Positions 1 through 12,687 of a stretch of DNA of 64,000 nucleotides are shown one piece after another (the stretch's first letter is position 1; each line of letters opens with the position of its first letter). The DNA is from Cardinalis cardinalis (Eukaryota > Chordata > Aves > Passeriformes > Cardinalidae): the NCBI GenBank assembly GCA_014549065.1, contig JACDOX010000015.1, positions 6,361,834 through 6,425,833 of the forward strand, read 5' to 3'. The notes beneath the pieces were generated by a model that saw nothing but the letters and a program-made list of their open reading frames with translations, was not told the DNA's origin and did no database searches. The position numbers and the translations under genes were made by a program.

Positions 1-3000
1 ACCTCACTCTGTCCACGTGTGACAGAGAGGATGAGAGGGGTTTTGTCAGATGCCTCATCAGATGTTGCCAGATGTTGTTGGACACCTTGCCAGAGTTTCC
101 CCTGCAGCTGTTGGCTGTCACAGCTCCTTCTCTTACCTATTCCCAACACAGTACAGCTACATCCCACCCTTCTTGGAGCAGCTTCTCCAGTTCCAGTCAA
201 GGCAGAAGCTTTGTGTAACATGCAGTAAAACTTTAGGCACTGAAGTGCAGCACAGGCACGACAGCAACANACAGAACAGACTGACAACTTCTTCAAGCAT
301 TCCACCTAAGCAGGAACTGACTATAAAAAAGCACTGAAGAACTGCATCAGCAAAAGGTTCCGAGATAAAATAAACACTGTAAACATAATACAGCCTTTCA
401 GAGTAGGAGAAAGACCGAGGGAGGAGGAACAGTACAGCCTTTGCTGTTTTGACTGGCATCACTGCTTGTCTCACTCTGACGGGTTGCCAGGTTAACGTTT
501 TGTTTTGAATAAGTCGTTTCCCTTTGAACAGTGGCAACTGTTACCATTGTTACCCTGTTACACTGAATGTAAAACAAAATTTCCACCAGCAGCTTTCCTA
601 CCATATGTTTATTCTAGGAGGCAGCAGGCAGCTAGGATTTGGTAGCAATCACAGTGAGGAAACATTTGCAGGACCTGTCTCAACAATATGATTGCCTCAA
701 TCACAGTAATATCATACAGAAGGAGATCTGAATTCACAACTGCTGTCCATGAGACCTAACCTAAGAAATCTAATAATNNTTTTTTTTTTCTATTTAATTG
801 AAAGATTACTATTTCAAGAATCATCCCTCTAAAGTGCAAAGCATACACTTGAAGAATTAGTCCTGAAACTGTGTCAATCATGTTTTAACTGCAAAGTTAT
901 TTGACAGATTTTTTTAAACACTTTCACTTTTTCTCCACAATAAATCTAGACACATCCTGGTAAAAGCAGTTTCCCATAGAAAAGTGATATGAGGGGTGTA
1001 AAATAGGATTTCATAATGGTTTCATATTAGCACATCTCATATTAGCACATTACCATTAGGAAGATGTCTTTGAATATCTCCAAAAGCTATCATGATTTCC
1101 CAGTAAGTNATGGAAAATATTATTATAAAACCACTCCAATTTACTTATGATGTAGGTCCTTTCTTTCAAATCATTTAGATATGAGGAAATAGATAAATTA
1201 AAGCAAATGTAATCTCTCTTTATAGGAACATCTTCCCAGTTAAATCAGATTATCATTACAGNGCTCAGTAGTTCATTAAAGCAGTTCTGTAAATAATGAG
1301 TGCTCCCTNTTTGCCTGAATTCCTCAAATGGACAACAAATTACCAGTGATCTCTCACTCCTAAACAAATTTTCTTAAATATTAGGTAAGATAGCTAGAAG
1401 TTCCTAGAAGTGGTTGAGAATAAACTACCCATATGGTCTCCTGGACTTAAAAAAAAACCTAAAGTCTGATGTAATGTTACAGGCATTGCATGATAGTTTA
1501 TTAATAACAGCTTGTATTTTTGAAAGAACCTAGAAGAGTTCAACTTTCAAATCCAAGTGCCCTTTAAAGGGAAATTGTTGCTAAATCCCATAGGTTCTTT
1601 TGAAATCCCAGACATCATTAAAAACTAGGAGAGGAGAAAAATACATTGTTTTGACCTTAAAAGGGATCTACTGTCAACAATTTCAGCTGCTTGATATTGA
1701 ATGAAAGGTATTTATTTTTATGAATGAGAATGAGTGGTCTTCAGCAATCCTAGAATTTTGCTAATATTCANATTGCCCTTCTTGTAGGTAAAATAAACTT
1801 CCTGTACCAAAGTAGTGTAGTTTATTCATTACTCTGGAAGTAGCTAGATAGCCACCTTTGACTTGCCTAACTGCATTTCATTTTTTGAACATTAACAGGA
1901 ACACTTTATACGTGTGAGATTTATGTCATGCTGAGACAATTTTTACAAGATTTAGAGACCAAAATGTGAAGAAAGCAGATCTTTTGGAAGGTAAGAGAAA
2001 CAAGACAAGGATGAGGGTGTTGAGCTTTTAACGAAACATAGATGCAGATATAGTTGCAAAAATATATACACAAGGAAAAAAACCCAAAAGTCTAATCAGT
2101 CAAAATTCATTCTTATGGCAATAGATTTGCCCCAGTACGGTCTGCCTGTCCTTGTTTTAACAAGCAATTGGTCATTTCCCAGTGCCAAGTGATTTCTCTG
2201 AGCATTGAAGTTGTTGCCTTCAATGTTTCAGCTGGAGGGAATAAGCTATTAAGAAAAATTACTATGAAAGCAGATTAAAAAAATAAATTAAACACTGTAT
2301 CAGAAAGGGGCCAGTCTCCACTTTTGCAAGTGGAAAATATGAGAGAGGAACTCTTTTTTCCCAGTTTACCTCCTCTCCCCTTTACCTATTTATTTCCAAG
2401 CTCACAGAGTACAGGAAAAGCAGCACTGAAAAAATAGGAGTAGGCAAGAGAGGAATATGCAGTAGATGTTAAGATATGCAAAGAAAAACATGCAAGTAAA
2501 AAACACAAATTAAATTCAAGGTTTTCGAGTTGCTTTCTTTTATTTACTTGTGCTGAAGACTAACAAGCTTTTCATTACATCACATTATGATCCCATTACA
2601 TGTCATTAAAGGGTGTTACATTTACAGATTCTGAAAAACTGATGTGGTGAAGCAAGTTGCTGGAAAAAATGTATAAAGATGTTTGGACTGAAGTATTTGT
2701 ATCCTTTCACTTAATAATGCTCAGTTAAATAAAATCTGACAGCTTCCTTATTAAAACTATGAAGTGATGTAGAACATCCTCCCTCAAGGACACCCCAAAT
2801 GTAAAATAAACAGAATGTAAAGAGGGCACACTTTTCCCTCTCCACAAAACGTTCCCATCTTTTGGCTGAAACAAAGAAGCTGCATAAAGTTAGCTGCATG
2901 TCCCAGTAATCAAGAGAAGGAATTGGAAAATAACCCTGCCAATTGAAACTGCAGGAGGTTTTTTGGCCAATGTAGTGTCAACACAGTGTCCCTTTGGCCA

Positions 3001-3233
3001 ACCGAGAGGTTATTGAAACAACAGGAAAAAAAAAATACATAGAGTTGTCAAAAATGTCCAGGAATAGATAGGGCCAAATTTTCCAAAGACAAAAGGCTGT
3101 TTCAAGCAGACAAAAGAATCNGCATGAATTATACACCTGTATATGCCAAAGTGCCGCAAGAAAATGTCTGAGTGTAAGTAGATGGGAACAAAGACAGAAA
3201 ATAAAGCANTGGAAAATGTTCAGTCCCCACGGG
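1..3233. other. Unique AT-rich non-coding DNA
   Basis: No recognisable gene, RNA or transposon. Open frames in the first 600 bases run on both strands over the same bases and match no family I know, so I treat them as chance. A short T run follows two n bases near 779-790. A 13-bp string (catattagcacat) occurs twice, 15 bp apart, near 1023 and 1038. Nothing else stands out. Confidence 0.6.
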
Positions 3234-3279
3234 TTTTTTTCTTTTCTTTTTCTTTTTTCTTTTTTTTTTCTTCCCACAG
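3234..3279 (+). repeat. Pyrimidine (T/C) tract ending in CAG
   Basis: About 40 bases are almost pure T with scattered C, followed by cccacag. This is simple low-complexity sequence. The layout (long pyrimidine tract, then CAG) also meets the textbook 3' splice-acceptor pattern on the plus strand, and a frame of about 50 codons stays open after it. I recognise no protein in that frame and see no good donor, so the splice reading is only a possibility. Confidence 0.7.
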
Positions 3280-4410
3280 AAAGAAGTACAAGAGGAATTT
3301 TTTGTTCTCCAGTGTTCTGGATGTCAAAACTTTCAAATTTATAAGTGAAAATCTGTGCAAATTTCATCCACAATATAAACTCTCAGCTTACATCTGCTCT
3401 GGAAATTTGCACNTAAGGGAATATAATCTCTGAGTTTTGTGATAGTAGTTGTACTTTTAAAGCACAAGTTCTTGTATGAATGAACCAGTCATTAAAGACA
3501 GAGGTTAAAAAGTGATCATAAAGTGCCAGAATCTTNTATTGCAGAATTCTTCTAAAAGATGATGACCCAGTGCTAAACACTGGGAGAGATGTAGCATCTA
3601 CTGGAGCCAGTAACACTTCCTGCAACTAATTAATTGGAAGGCTGACAACCAAATAGTTGTGATTTTAGAATTGTCTGGAGACTTGACTGGATTTAGGAGA
3701 TGAAACTCCTAAATGAAATTTAAAATGAAACATTACTTTATTTCTTTTCAAATGTATTCTTACATTGGTGGATCCCCTATACCCTCCCAAGCCCCTTAAA
3801 TGAAACAGAAAATTATTGACTGAGTCAGAGATATCTGGCAGACTTAATGGAATGCACTGATTGTGTTCAATGACATCTGCTCCACAAAGAAGCATTACCT
3901 GGCTCTGTTCAGAGTAAGCCAGCTGTCCAGTCAGCTGGAATGAGCAGTGAGAGGCATCTGAAGAAATCAGAAATAGGACAAATACATACTACCTTCAGAT
4001 TAATCCAGAAATGGCTTTTCCTGGCAAAAAGCCAGGCATCCAAAGAAAAAAAGGCTTGCCAACTAAAGATCATGAGTCTCTCTAGAGGAATTTCCATAGG
4101 GACATTTCTTTGGATCAGGATGACAGGAAGGAGATTTGTCAGTGTATACACTACATCCACAAGCAGCTTTCTGAGAAGTGGCAGCCAAAATGGCTTTGTG
4201 GCTTACATGAGATTTACATTGAATAAATCTGCTGCCAAATCAAGATTCTGGACTTCGTACACTCTCTTTAGAGGCTGTTTCTTGAATGGGATGAATAAAT
4301 TGTTTACATCCCTTTATGGTAAATGACAATATTTCTACAAATATTCTAACCTCTTACCACAGGGAAAAAAAGAACCAAATCACATTATGATTCAGGTCTG
4401 ACATATACCT

Positions 4411-4442
4411 TAAATAAAATAAAATAATAAAATAAAATAAAT
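4411..4442 (+). repeat. (TAAAA)-type simple repeat
   Basis: Seen directly: interrupted taaaa/taaa units for about 32 bases. A short AT-rich microsatellite of this kind is usually length-variable. No poly(A)-bearing retroposon body is visible beside it, so I do not call it the tail of an inserted element. Confidence 0.8.
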
Positions 4443-5324
4443 ATACGAGTCAGCATTTGGAGAAAATGCCCACATGAAACAGCCTCTATCAGAGTTCTGG
4501 AGGGACTGATTTTTTAAGATTCAAACTAGCATCACCATTCAGAAGCTCAGAGACCCAAGGAAGAAAACTGGAAAAAAGTCATGTTAAACTCTCCAAATCT
4601 CACTTTGCTACACAGGCAAAAGAAAAACAGTTGAAAGTCTTCAGTAAAAAGAAAAAAGAAATATCAGCAGAAGCAGCAAAGAGAAAAATATAAGCAGAGA
4701 ATATAGGAGTAGTCATGGAGACAGTTCAGTTACTGAAAGGATTATAAAGAATNGAGTTGAAATGGGTGAGGTAACACAGAGACAACTTTGCCATTTGGAA
4801 ACCAATGAAAGGTGGCAAGGTTACAAACCAGAGGAAGTGAAACCAACAGGGGAGGACCTGAAATCACACAGTACAGCCATAACAAGACTTGGTGGACTAA
4901 CATTCGTTACTGGAAAGTGGATATTGAAATATATGATAATCTTCTGAAAGCTAGAAATAAAATCAGGAGTAAAATAGTGCCATAGTTTAATAAAGACCAT
5001 TTCTGCAAATAAAAGTCTGTAGTAACATGGACAAAACCATAGCTTTTAAGGTCAAAATTAACTTGAATGAAGGACTTTAAAATGAATTAGGGTCAGAAGT
5101 TTACCATTGCCTCACATGGATCAAATCTGAACCAGGATGAGGGCCTCAGTAATATTTTGTTGGAAGGAAAATGGCCATCAGCAATTGTATCATTGTGTGG
5201 ACACATAAATTTCTGAGACATATTGGAAAAAACATGCTACCAAATATGGTAGGACCTACTTATTCCTGAATATGATGGCCAGCATATTTCTTCACTAAAC
5301 ATACTGTGACTAATAAGTACCATT

Positions 5325-5465
5325 ACAAAAAATGTTCTGGTCAGATGGAAAGGAAAGATCCAGCAGAAGACCTGGGCATAGAATTTAATCACAAGATTAC
5401 AGTGAGTCACCAGAGTGATGATAAAGTACAACGTGATAGTAGCCCATGGCAAAAGCAAAGTATTT
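5325..5465 (+). mobile_element. Possible very old CR1 LINE trace
   Basis: On the plus strand the frame reads EDLGIEFNHKITVSHQSDDK. This resembles the stretch that follows the CR1 reverse-transcriptase palm, typically a KDLG motif, then a DHK/DEK-like step, then a run ending near a Q-C position and alanine/lysine-rich sequence. The resemblance is short and rests on memory of the family. Frames on either side do not continue convincingly, so this is either a heavily decayed CR1 or coincidence. A profile search with CR1 ORF2 would decide. Confidence 0.3.
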
Positions 5466-6051
5466 CCAATAGAAATTGGGACGTATTAATGTCATTATAA
5501 AAGATAACAGCAAACTGAAGATTCTGAAGTGCTCTGTGTTACGCTGCGTGCAAAGATGAACTCAGACCAGAACAGGTGGAAGGAAGGTCCAGTCATCCTT
5601 GTTAGGGAACTGAGTCTACTTTGGGAGGACAGACAAAAATGGGAGCACAGATGAAATGTGGCTGCTCTCTATGAATTGTGTTAGCATGAGGTAAGAACTG
5701 GAGAACTGCAGGGTTATGTTAGGAGGGAAATAAAGTGGCCTGAATTAATTTAGGAAAGAAAAAAAGAACAAGTTTCCTTACAATCAGCTGCACAAAGCCT
5801 TGAAAGAGCTTCTTGAAAGAAGTGCAGGAGCAAAAAGTAATCATTGGCTAATGATGAAAGATAATGAGGTTAGGGATGGGAGTACATGATGCAGTTCATC
5901 CCCAGTGCAGAAGACTGCAAATAATGGTCCACTAAATCCNTTCCCCTGTTCAATGTCCACATAAAATTATTAAGTGTATCTTAGAGGCAGATTTTCATCA
6001 ATAGATACCAAGATACTCACACACAAAAATTGATACCTGTGTAATATAGCA

Positions 6052-6119
6052 CACAGAATCAGAGAATCACAGAATGGTNTGGGTTGGAAGGGACCTTAGA
6101 GATCCTATTCCAACCCCCC
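6052..6119 (-). mobile_element. CR1 LINE, extreme 3' end only
   Basis: The plus strand begins with CAGAATCA-like repeats and continues with gggttggaagggacctta and a C-rich end. This is the reverse complement of the avian CR1 3' end, so the element lies on the minus strand. Only about 68 bp survive, which fits the severe 5' truncation usual for CR1. The string aatata occurs just outside both ends (near 6043 and 6120). This could be a short target duplication, but it is too AT-rich to be convincing. The sequence is close to what I recall of young CR1 subfamilies. Confidence 0.93.
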
Positions 6120-9100
6120 AATATACTTAATACTTATTTCCCCTACATAGAGTACAAAGCTGTAGTGATTTATATAAATNCAAGACATTATTTAATATGT
6201 TAGATTTTTTTTGCACTGTATATAATAACATTCATAAGACCTACACTAAAGAAAANGTGGAAATATGAGCCAAATCTATGTAGCACCAGCTAGTATCAAA
6301 TACCAGCCTCTTTTTACAATGGAAATTACATTTTTTCAGTCCATTCTTTCCTTCTTTCTTTCTCCCACCTTCTGTTTAAAANATGAACATTAAATAAAAC
6401 AAAAGAGTCACATTTAGAAAGCAAAGATGAAAATAGGCGTTAACTTAGACACGTATAATTTAGGCTATGTTTAAAAAGGAATAATACACTANATAATGTA
6501 CTTTTTTCTCCTCTGTCTCAAAGCCAAGTCCAACACCACACAAAATGTTGTGTGTGGGTAAANTTTTTTTCAGATACTGTTGTCACAAATGTTACAAAGT
6601 TTAAAAATGCTGAAGACTTTTTTGTGTTATCTGTGANGCACCTGAGGAACAAACTGCTCCTAGCTGTCACTGAGTCAGTGGACTTTTAAAAGGAGTGAAT
6701 CATTTATGACCACAAATAATTTCTGTAGCTATCCAAGATAGAGCAATGAATTTAGCATCAAAATTGCATTTTTCAGGAAATAAGTGTCTGTGAGTATGGG
6801 GTCAGAAAATAATTTCTTCTTAATTTCTGCTATTCATTTTGACAGATATGGGAATATTTCAGCTTTCCTTTACTGTAGGGGTAGTAGCTCTTGTATGAAG
6901 ACAAGAGATGAGATATGGACTGAGGCTCCAGTGCAATGTAGCTTTCTTCCCTTTCACACAGAATATGAGTCTTTCTTTATACTCTACTTNTGAGGACCAA
7001 ATTCAGCAAAGAAAGCTATGTAGAACTGACATAACTGTAAGACATCTCAGGGTTGAGCTTATAGATAAACAGGGATGATTTTCTCTAAAATTCAAGAAGC
7101 TATTTGTATGAACTTTTCAGTATATCAGTAATATACAAAATTATACAAGCTGTTGAAATTTCATTACTAGTATCAGAATCTCAGTGCTTGAGCCTATGCT
7201 CTTCTGACCTTAGTTAAACTCAAAATTGTCATCTTGATGGAAACTTCCTCTCTACTCTGCAAAAAAAAAAGAGCTTGACCATTCCAGGTAATGAGCAGAG
7301 TTACAGAGCTTGTGTGGCTCATTCAGAAAGAGCTGATATGGAATTTACCCATTACAAGTGCATTTCTGCATCTCTACCTGGTAGGCACACCTGACATACA
7401 GAGTTGGATAGGAATGAAGGAGGGAGGAAAAAAAGATTCAGAAATTAATTGCACTTTCCACTTCCAGGNATCTACACTTTTAAGGTCCACACATGAGATT
7501 TTAAATATCTGCAAACCACATCTCTCAAACCGCATACAGAACAACTACATAACTTAAATTCAGATTGCACTTGGAAGTATGTAAAATCTCAAAGACTGCT
7601 AGAGGGCACATATAATTTCCTCTGAAAAATCAAGCTTTGGACATACAGTCTGCTTCTCAATGTGCTCATCACAGAAATGTCTAAGAAGTCTACAAGATAA
7701 GTCACAGGAAATATATTCAACAGCATTCTTCAGAATTTCACCAGAACAGGAATAGAGCAGACCTCCACTGCCAAGGACAGTTTTGGTCTATCTGCCTGTG
7801 TTGGGCTCATTGGGGAACATTTTCCACTTCTTTCTATTGGCAGGACATCTAAGAAAATGTGGAGAATTACATAAAATCAGATCCACCAAAATCAAAACAC
7901 ATAACCTATTTGAATAGAAACTAAGATTGTTTTCACTATTACAGCAAGTCTTCTGTGATAAAAGTCTTAATATTTTAAGACATGTGCTTGCATTGCAACA
8001 AGTGATTCAAATTATTCTCAAACTTGAATCATGGGTAGATTGCTTGCAGTACATCTGTCCATCTGGAAATTTCAGATTTTGTTTATCTATTTTCACAGGA
8101 GTTTTGACACATCAAATACTTGGAGTGGCAAAAAATGACAATTCATTTTGACTACACACTGTCTAGGTAAACACTTGTCAAATGAGGAATGCTGAAATNA
8201 AAACAGGCTTTTGTATTTGTCACTCCATCAATTGCAGACTTCCTGGCTACTGGTCCAAATTTTAGTTACTGCTTCAATACTGTTCAAGAAGAAAAGCAGC
8301 ACTCAGATAATTATCAATTCTGTAGCATGAAGAGTTGAATGGCATTATATGTATCTAACAATAATAATATTTCTACACTGTGCAAAAATACACAGAGCAA
8401 CTATTGAGGCCTCTTCGCTGCAAGCCATCACACTGGGGCTGAGAGCAGACCAGCCCCACAGTGAAATTATGGAAGCAAAGNTTTGAAATTTCATGTACTT
8501 TGGATGCTGGAAATTTAGTAGAATTGAACTAGTCCTACCTGGAGCTGGGAGCTAGTCAGCAAACTTTTAGGCGTCAACGGATACTGAGCTCAGGAATCAG
8601 GGCTCCCCTTGAGGAAAAAGTGAATTCTCATTACATACCCACCCAAACAATTCTGAATCATTTGCAACCAGATGTTCCCACCATCTTAGGTTTACACAAG
8701 ACATAAAAAAGAACCCAAGAGGAATTTAAAAGCAACCAAAAGCCAGAGCAGTAGGAGAAGGTTTGGATTCCAACCTGCCTGAGCTTGGAAAGGCTTCACA
8801 CACTCGACTTTTCAGCTTGAGCCCATCTGCAGTTTTCAGTGTGTTGGTCAATTTAAATTAGACCTTTAAAAAAATTATCTTACCACTAAATCTTTAAGTG
8901 TTATCTTAGCAGCTGTGCAAATCATTTGCACTGAAATTCTGACTCCTTCCAATGGGCCCTGCCTTCCAGGCTGCACGAGTTTATGAACCCCAGAGCGTTC
9001 TAATGAACTCTGCAATGTAGTTGTCCATAAACACGGCAAGCTCCAAAATCTCCCTCCACAGTCAACATCCCTTACTCAATACATACTCTGAATTCCTGTT

Positions 9101-10566
9101 CTTCTGCTGTCTCTAATCCTCTCAAACACTTCATGCTTTCCAAAATCAACTAAATGGAGACCTGAAATGTAGAGGAGATGAAGAATTAGATAAGGCAGTG
9201 TTAGTCTGGTTCCCTTCCAAGCATAGAAAACAAAGCCTAAAGCTTCACTTACCCTGTGGAAATTAAAGATGTTTAAGACAAGCCTAACCTGCAGCCTGCA
9301 CCAACCACAGATAAGGAAGGGCCTTCACATGTATTTATCCATATTTATTTTTCAGGTGCACAAACTGNATGCACCACAATTCTCTGTAAACTTTGCGAAA
9401 CACATCACACCATGGCATGCAGCCATCAGAAAATGATCAGGACAGCTGAAGGAATCATTTAGAAATCAACATTAAAAAAAAACCCACTTAGTAGATTATT
9501 TGCTATAAAATGTAGCTAGGATGATAGCAGAGAGCTACATAAAAGCCTTGAAAATATTTGTTTGTTTTTAATGGTTTGATTTTTCAAAATAATTGTTTTA
9601 TTTCAAAATGTACTTTAAACTAAGGAGAATTAAAAATCCCACAAGTATATGAAATAAAGTATTTTGGTGTAGAAAATGTTTAATGTAAGCAGAAAAAATG
9701 TTTTATCTACATTACATTTGGATTTTTCATTACAGTGAGATAAACAAAATTTTTTCACTATTAGTCAATCCGAAATACTTTCTAATTTTTTTTTTAGTTC
9801 AGAAAGTAAAGGGAAAAATTAATTATGCATTAAGAGCTAATGGTGAAGTTTTCACTGAAAAGAGGCTGGAACTTTCTACAAAGTACAAATTAAGTCTTAT
9901 TTGTTTATTTAAGTTCAGTTCAGTAAGTGACTAAGTCCATGTACATATGTAGAAGAAAATAATTGAGGTTAGCTTCTCATTTTCTCATGTTTTAGGAAGT
10001 GTGCTTCTCCCTAAATGTGGCATTCACGTATGTAATTCTAACTCACATATATCACACATCATATTACATGTGTATATCAGGTTGCCAATGTGTCCTACAA
10101 CGAGTGCATCATGTCCCCTGCCTGAACCCAACCTGGTCCTAGTAGGATGAGGTCACAAAGTAGTTAAAGTGTTAATGAAGTTATGAATTTGATGTTAGGT
10201 TTTTACTGCTGAAAGACCAGTCAGAAATTATGCTGNGCACTTTACCCCATACAAATGTCTGTCAAACAGGCTGAAAGTAGACATTGGAACAGATACTTTA
10301 AACTTCATCTCCAAGCACACCATGCAACCTGGCTTAGTGGAAAATGCCTATGAGCTACTATGCAAGGGGCCTGACATGCTAAATTTATAGATCATAAAAC
10401 ATGAAGAAGACATTGGTTTTCTACCTCAAGACATTAAAGAGCTGTGTTTATTCTGAGATATTTTTTTTTACAGATGGGAAATCAGACATAATGCCTTTTT
10501 TCTAATAGGAGTAAGAATTCTTTTAAATTCATTTCATTAGTTTCTGTCTTAGCCACTGTCTTAGCA
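6120..10566. other. Unique AT-rich non-coding DNA
   Basis: No gene, RNA or mobile element that I can support. Frames of 60-90 codons occur but show no recognisable motif. A small inverted repeat of CACACAA/TTGTGTG type lies near 6537-6556. Composition is uniform with the rest of the window, apart from slightly higher GC around 8400-9060. Confidence 0.6.
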
Positions 10567-10708
10567 CTGTACATCCTCTCATCAAAATGACTCAGACGTA
10601 ACTATTTTCACTGGAGTCAAGCACAGGCTTCATAGTTTCCAATTCAGTGATATTCTTTGTCATCTTTCTTATTCCTAACTCTGAAATTAAGGCCTTATGT
10701 TTTAATAA
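10567..10708 (+). repeat. 142-bp direct repeat, copy 1
   Basis: This segment recurs at 12546-12687 in the same orientation with only about a dozen differences by eye (roughly 90% identity). Both copies start at ctgtacat and end at ttttaataa, and the flanks do not match, so the repeat is sharply bounded. It contains no long frame and no terminal inverted repeats that I can see. It could be one copy of a dispersed family I do not recognise, or a segmental duplication of this locus. Confidence 0.85.
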
Positions 10709-12545
10709 GCTGTCTTAGAAGAACTGCTGAAAGAATTTATCTGTGACAATACTTGGCAAACTCAGTTTTCTGGGTTTAACCCACTAAATCACTTCTAAGG
10801 ACTTTGCCATCCAGGTACTGCAGCATTTGAAANACCACCTGCAACACAGGAGTCCAGCATGCCTGGCAGCTTTTTCACAGGCCAAAATTGCCTTAGTGCA
10901 GATGGACAGCTGCCCATACAACACACTCTGGTTGTCCCAGACAGCTCACAAGAGTCCAGCCAGTCATGGATGTATCCTAACAAATCCTCTGAGGATTTCC
11001 CATATGCAGATATCATCAGCAAATAACATAGCTCCGTTTGTGACTAATGCTCCAAATGACACAATGGCTAAGGGATGGCATTCCTAATGCACTGCAAGAG
11101 CCAAGCATAAATTAAACTGTTTTCATCTTTTTTTAAATATTATATGGCCACCCACCAACACCAACTTTTAGCCTTCTTTATTCTTCAAGATTCTGTATTT
11201 TTTTTTGTTTGTTCACTGGAGCCTGATGGGAGGCAAAATTTACTAAAATATAACAGAATAACCTCTTTCCTGTCTAATGATTGGCACTGAAAGGAACTTT
11301 TAAGTTCTGGGAAGTCTGAAGGTCTTCTTCATAAAGCTGATTAGCTTCTCAGCATTCTACAGGCATTTCTGTAAAATTACCTAGGCAAGAGTGATCGTAG
11401 CCAAAACCAAGATTTATTAAAAACAGAGAAAAGGGAATTCAAAGAAACACTTTTCTGAATAGGAGTGAACTTAACACTTCAGAGAAACTGGATTTCTGTA
11501 ATGGCACATAGTAGTGATGGGATGAGACACATAACTTCAGGTAGTTTGGAAAATAAGGATAACCTGATACAAACATCACACTGTTAGTATGTTTCATCCT
11601 CACCTGAATATACATTTGAGTACACACATTCTTAATAAAATATCACAGTTCCAAATTTTTGATGTTCAGTCTAAATACTTTTTATGATAGATACACAAAT
11701 TAAAACACAGTATCAGTTTACAGAAGAGTATATTCCTCAGGACCACTTCACATTGGAACATCCACACAAAGCAGATGGTTATATTGTTTTTTTGTCTTCT
11801 GTCTTTAAACTTAATTAATAACTAGTGGTAACAAAACCAGTGACTTTACCTGCCTGCAGACATCACTGGAGCAACTAAAATAAAAGTTGGGAAAAAGCTT
11901 TCATCAAGTGAGAGTTGCTGTTTCTTTCCAGTTCTATCATTTCACNTAGTAAAAGGCATTACCTCTCTATACAAAATTCTGCCCTACCTCACTTTACCTA
12001 AATATCTCAGAAATATTGAAAGTTCAAAATATCTGCTGTTCATCTGCTCATTAGCTTTTCCCACTGTTAGTCCCATCTATAGCTAAAGGAAAAGGGCAAA
12101 GATTGAACTGTCACTATCCTTGCTAACCAAGCCAAAGACTGTATGCAGTGGGAATGCTCAGAGATCCTGGCTTGCCAGCACAATAAGATTTTCAAGGCCA
12201 TGTTTTGTAGGGTCACTGTTGTGCTAAGCCAGAGTTGTGTCACTTCTCTGATATTTCCTGAACTGAATGATGTCTTCCCACAGCAGGAAAGAAAAGGTCA
12301 ATGTCCACTACTGGCAGATGTGCACAAGGATGGCTGGATTTTAAAGACATACCAGGTTCAGTCTTCAAGCTGTTTCTGGNCACAACTTTTCCAACAGTGT
12401 GGGAAAGAGAAATGAAATCTATACAATGTAGACATCTTCATGGCAAATGAAAAAATTTTACACACCTTAAAATATTTTTCTCAAGTTTCCTCATGTAATC
12501 TTTGCCTCCATGGGTTTACATATATCTATTCATTGAATTTATTGG
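10709..12545. other. Unique DNA between the two repeat copies
   Basis: About 1.84 kb separates the two 142-bp repeats. I see no gene, no polypurine tract or primer-binding-like site, and no frame resembling gag, pol or transposase. The pair is therefore not obviously the two LTRs or ends of one element. Overlapping 75- and 86-codon frames on opposite strands near 10.8-11.1 kb look like chance. Confidence 0.55.
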
Positions 12546-12687
12546 CTGTACATGCTTCCATCAAAATGACTCAGCCATAACTGTTTTCACTGGAGTTAGG
12601 CACAGGCTTCATAGTTTCCAATCTAGTGCTAATCTTTGTCATCTTTCTTATTCCTAACNCTGAAATTAAGGCCTTATGTTTTAATAA
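12546..12687 (+). repeat. 142-bp direct repeat, copy 2
   Basis: Second copy of the segment at 10567-10708. The middle and right parts are nearly identical (for example cacaggcttcatagtttcc and ggccttatgttttaataa), while most differences fall in the first 60 bases and near position 85. One ambiguous base lies within it. The shared outer limits are abrupt on both sides. Confidence 0.85.

Larger units (their letters stand above)
3280..6051. other. Unique non-coding DNA, purine-rich in part
   Basis: No supported gene. A 128-codon frame at 3940-4326 (+) is among the longest in the window, but its composition is arbitrary, it matches no family I know, and an 83-codon frame overlaps it on the other strand. 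The stretch from about 4600 to 5750 is rich in purines on the plus strand and may partly derive from a very old plus-strand LINE (see the 5325-5465 entry). Confidence 0.5.

Noticed and set aside
3940..4326. 128-codon open frame on the plus strand
   Set aside because: No recognisable domain or repeat. A long frame overlaps it on the opposite strand, no splice or promoter context is clear, and the composition looks random.
10567..12687. The two 142-bp repeats as LTRs of one retrovirus-like element
   Set aside because: The intervening 1.84 kb lacks a gag/pol-like frame, primer-binding site or polypurine tract, and the repeat is short for an LTR. TG...CA ends are also absent.
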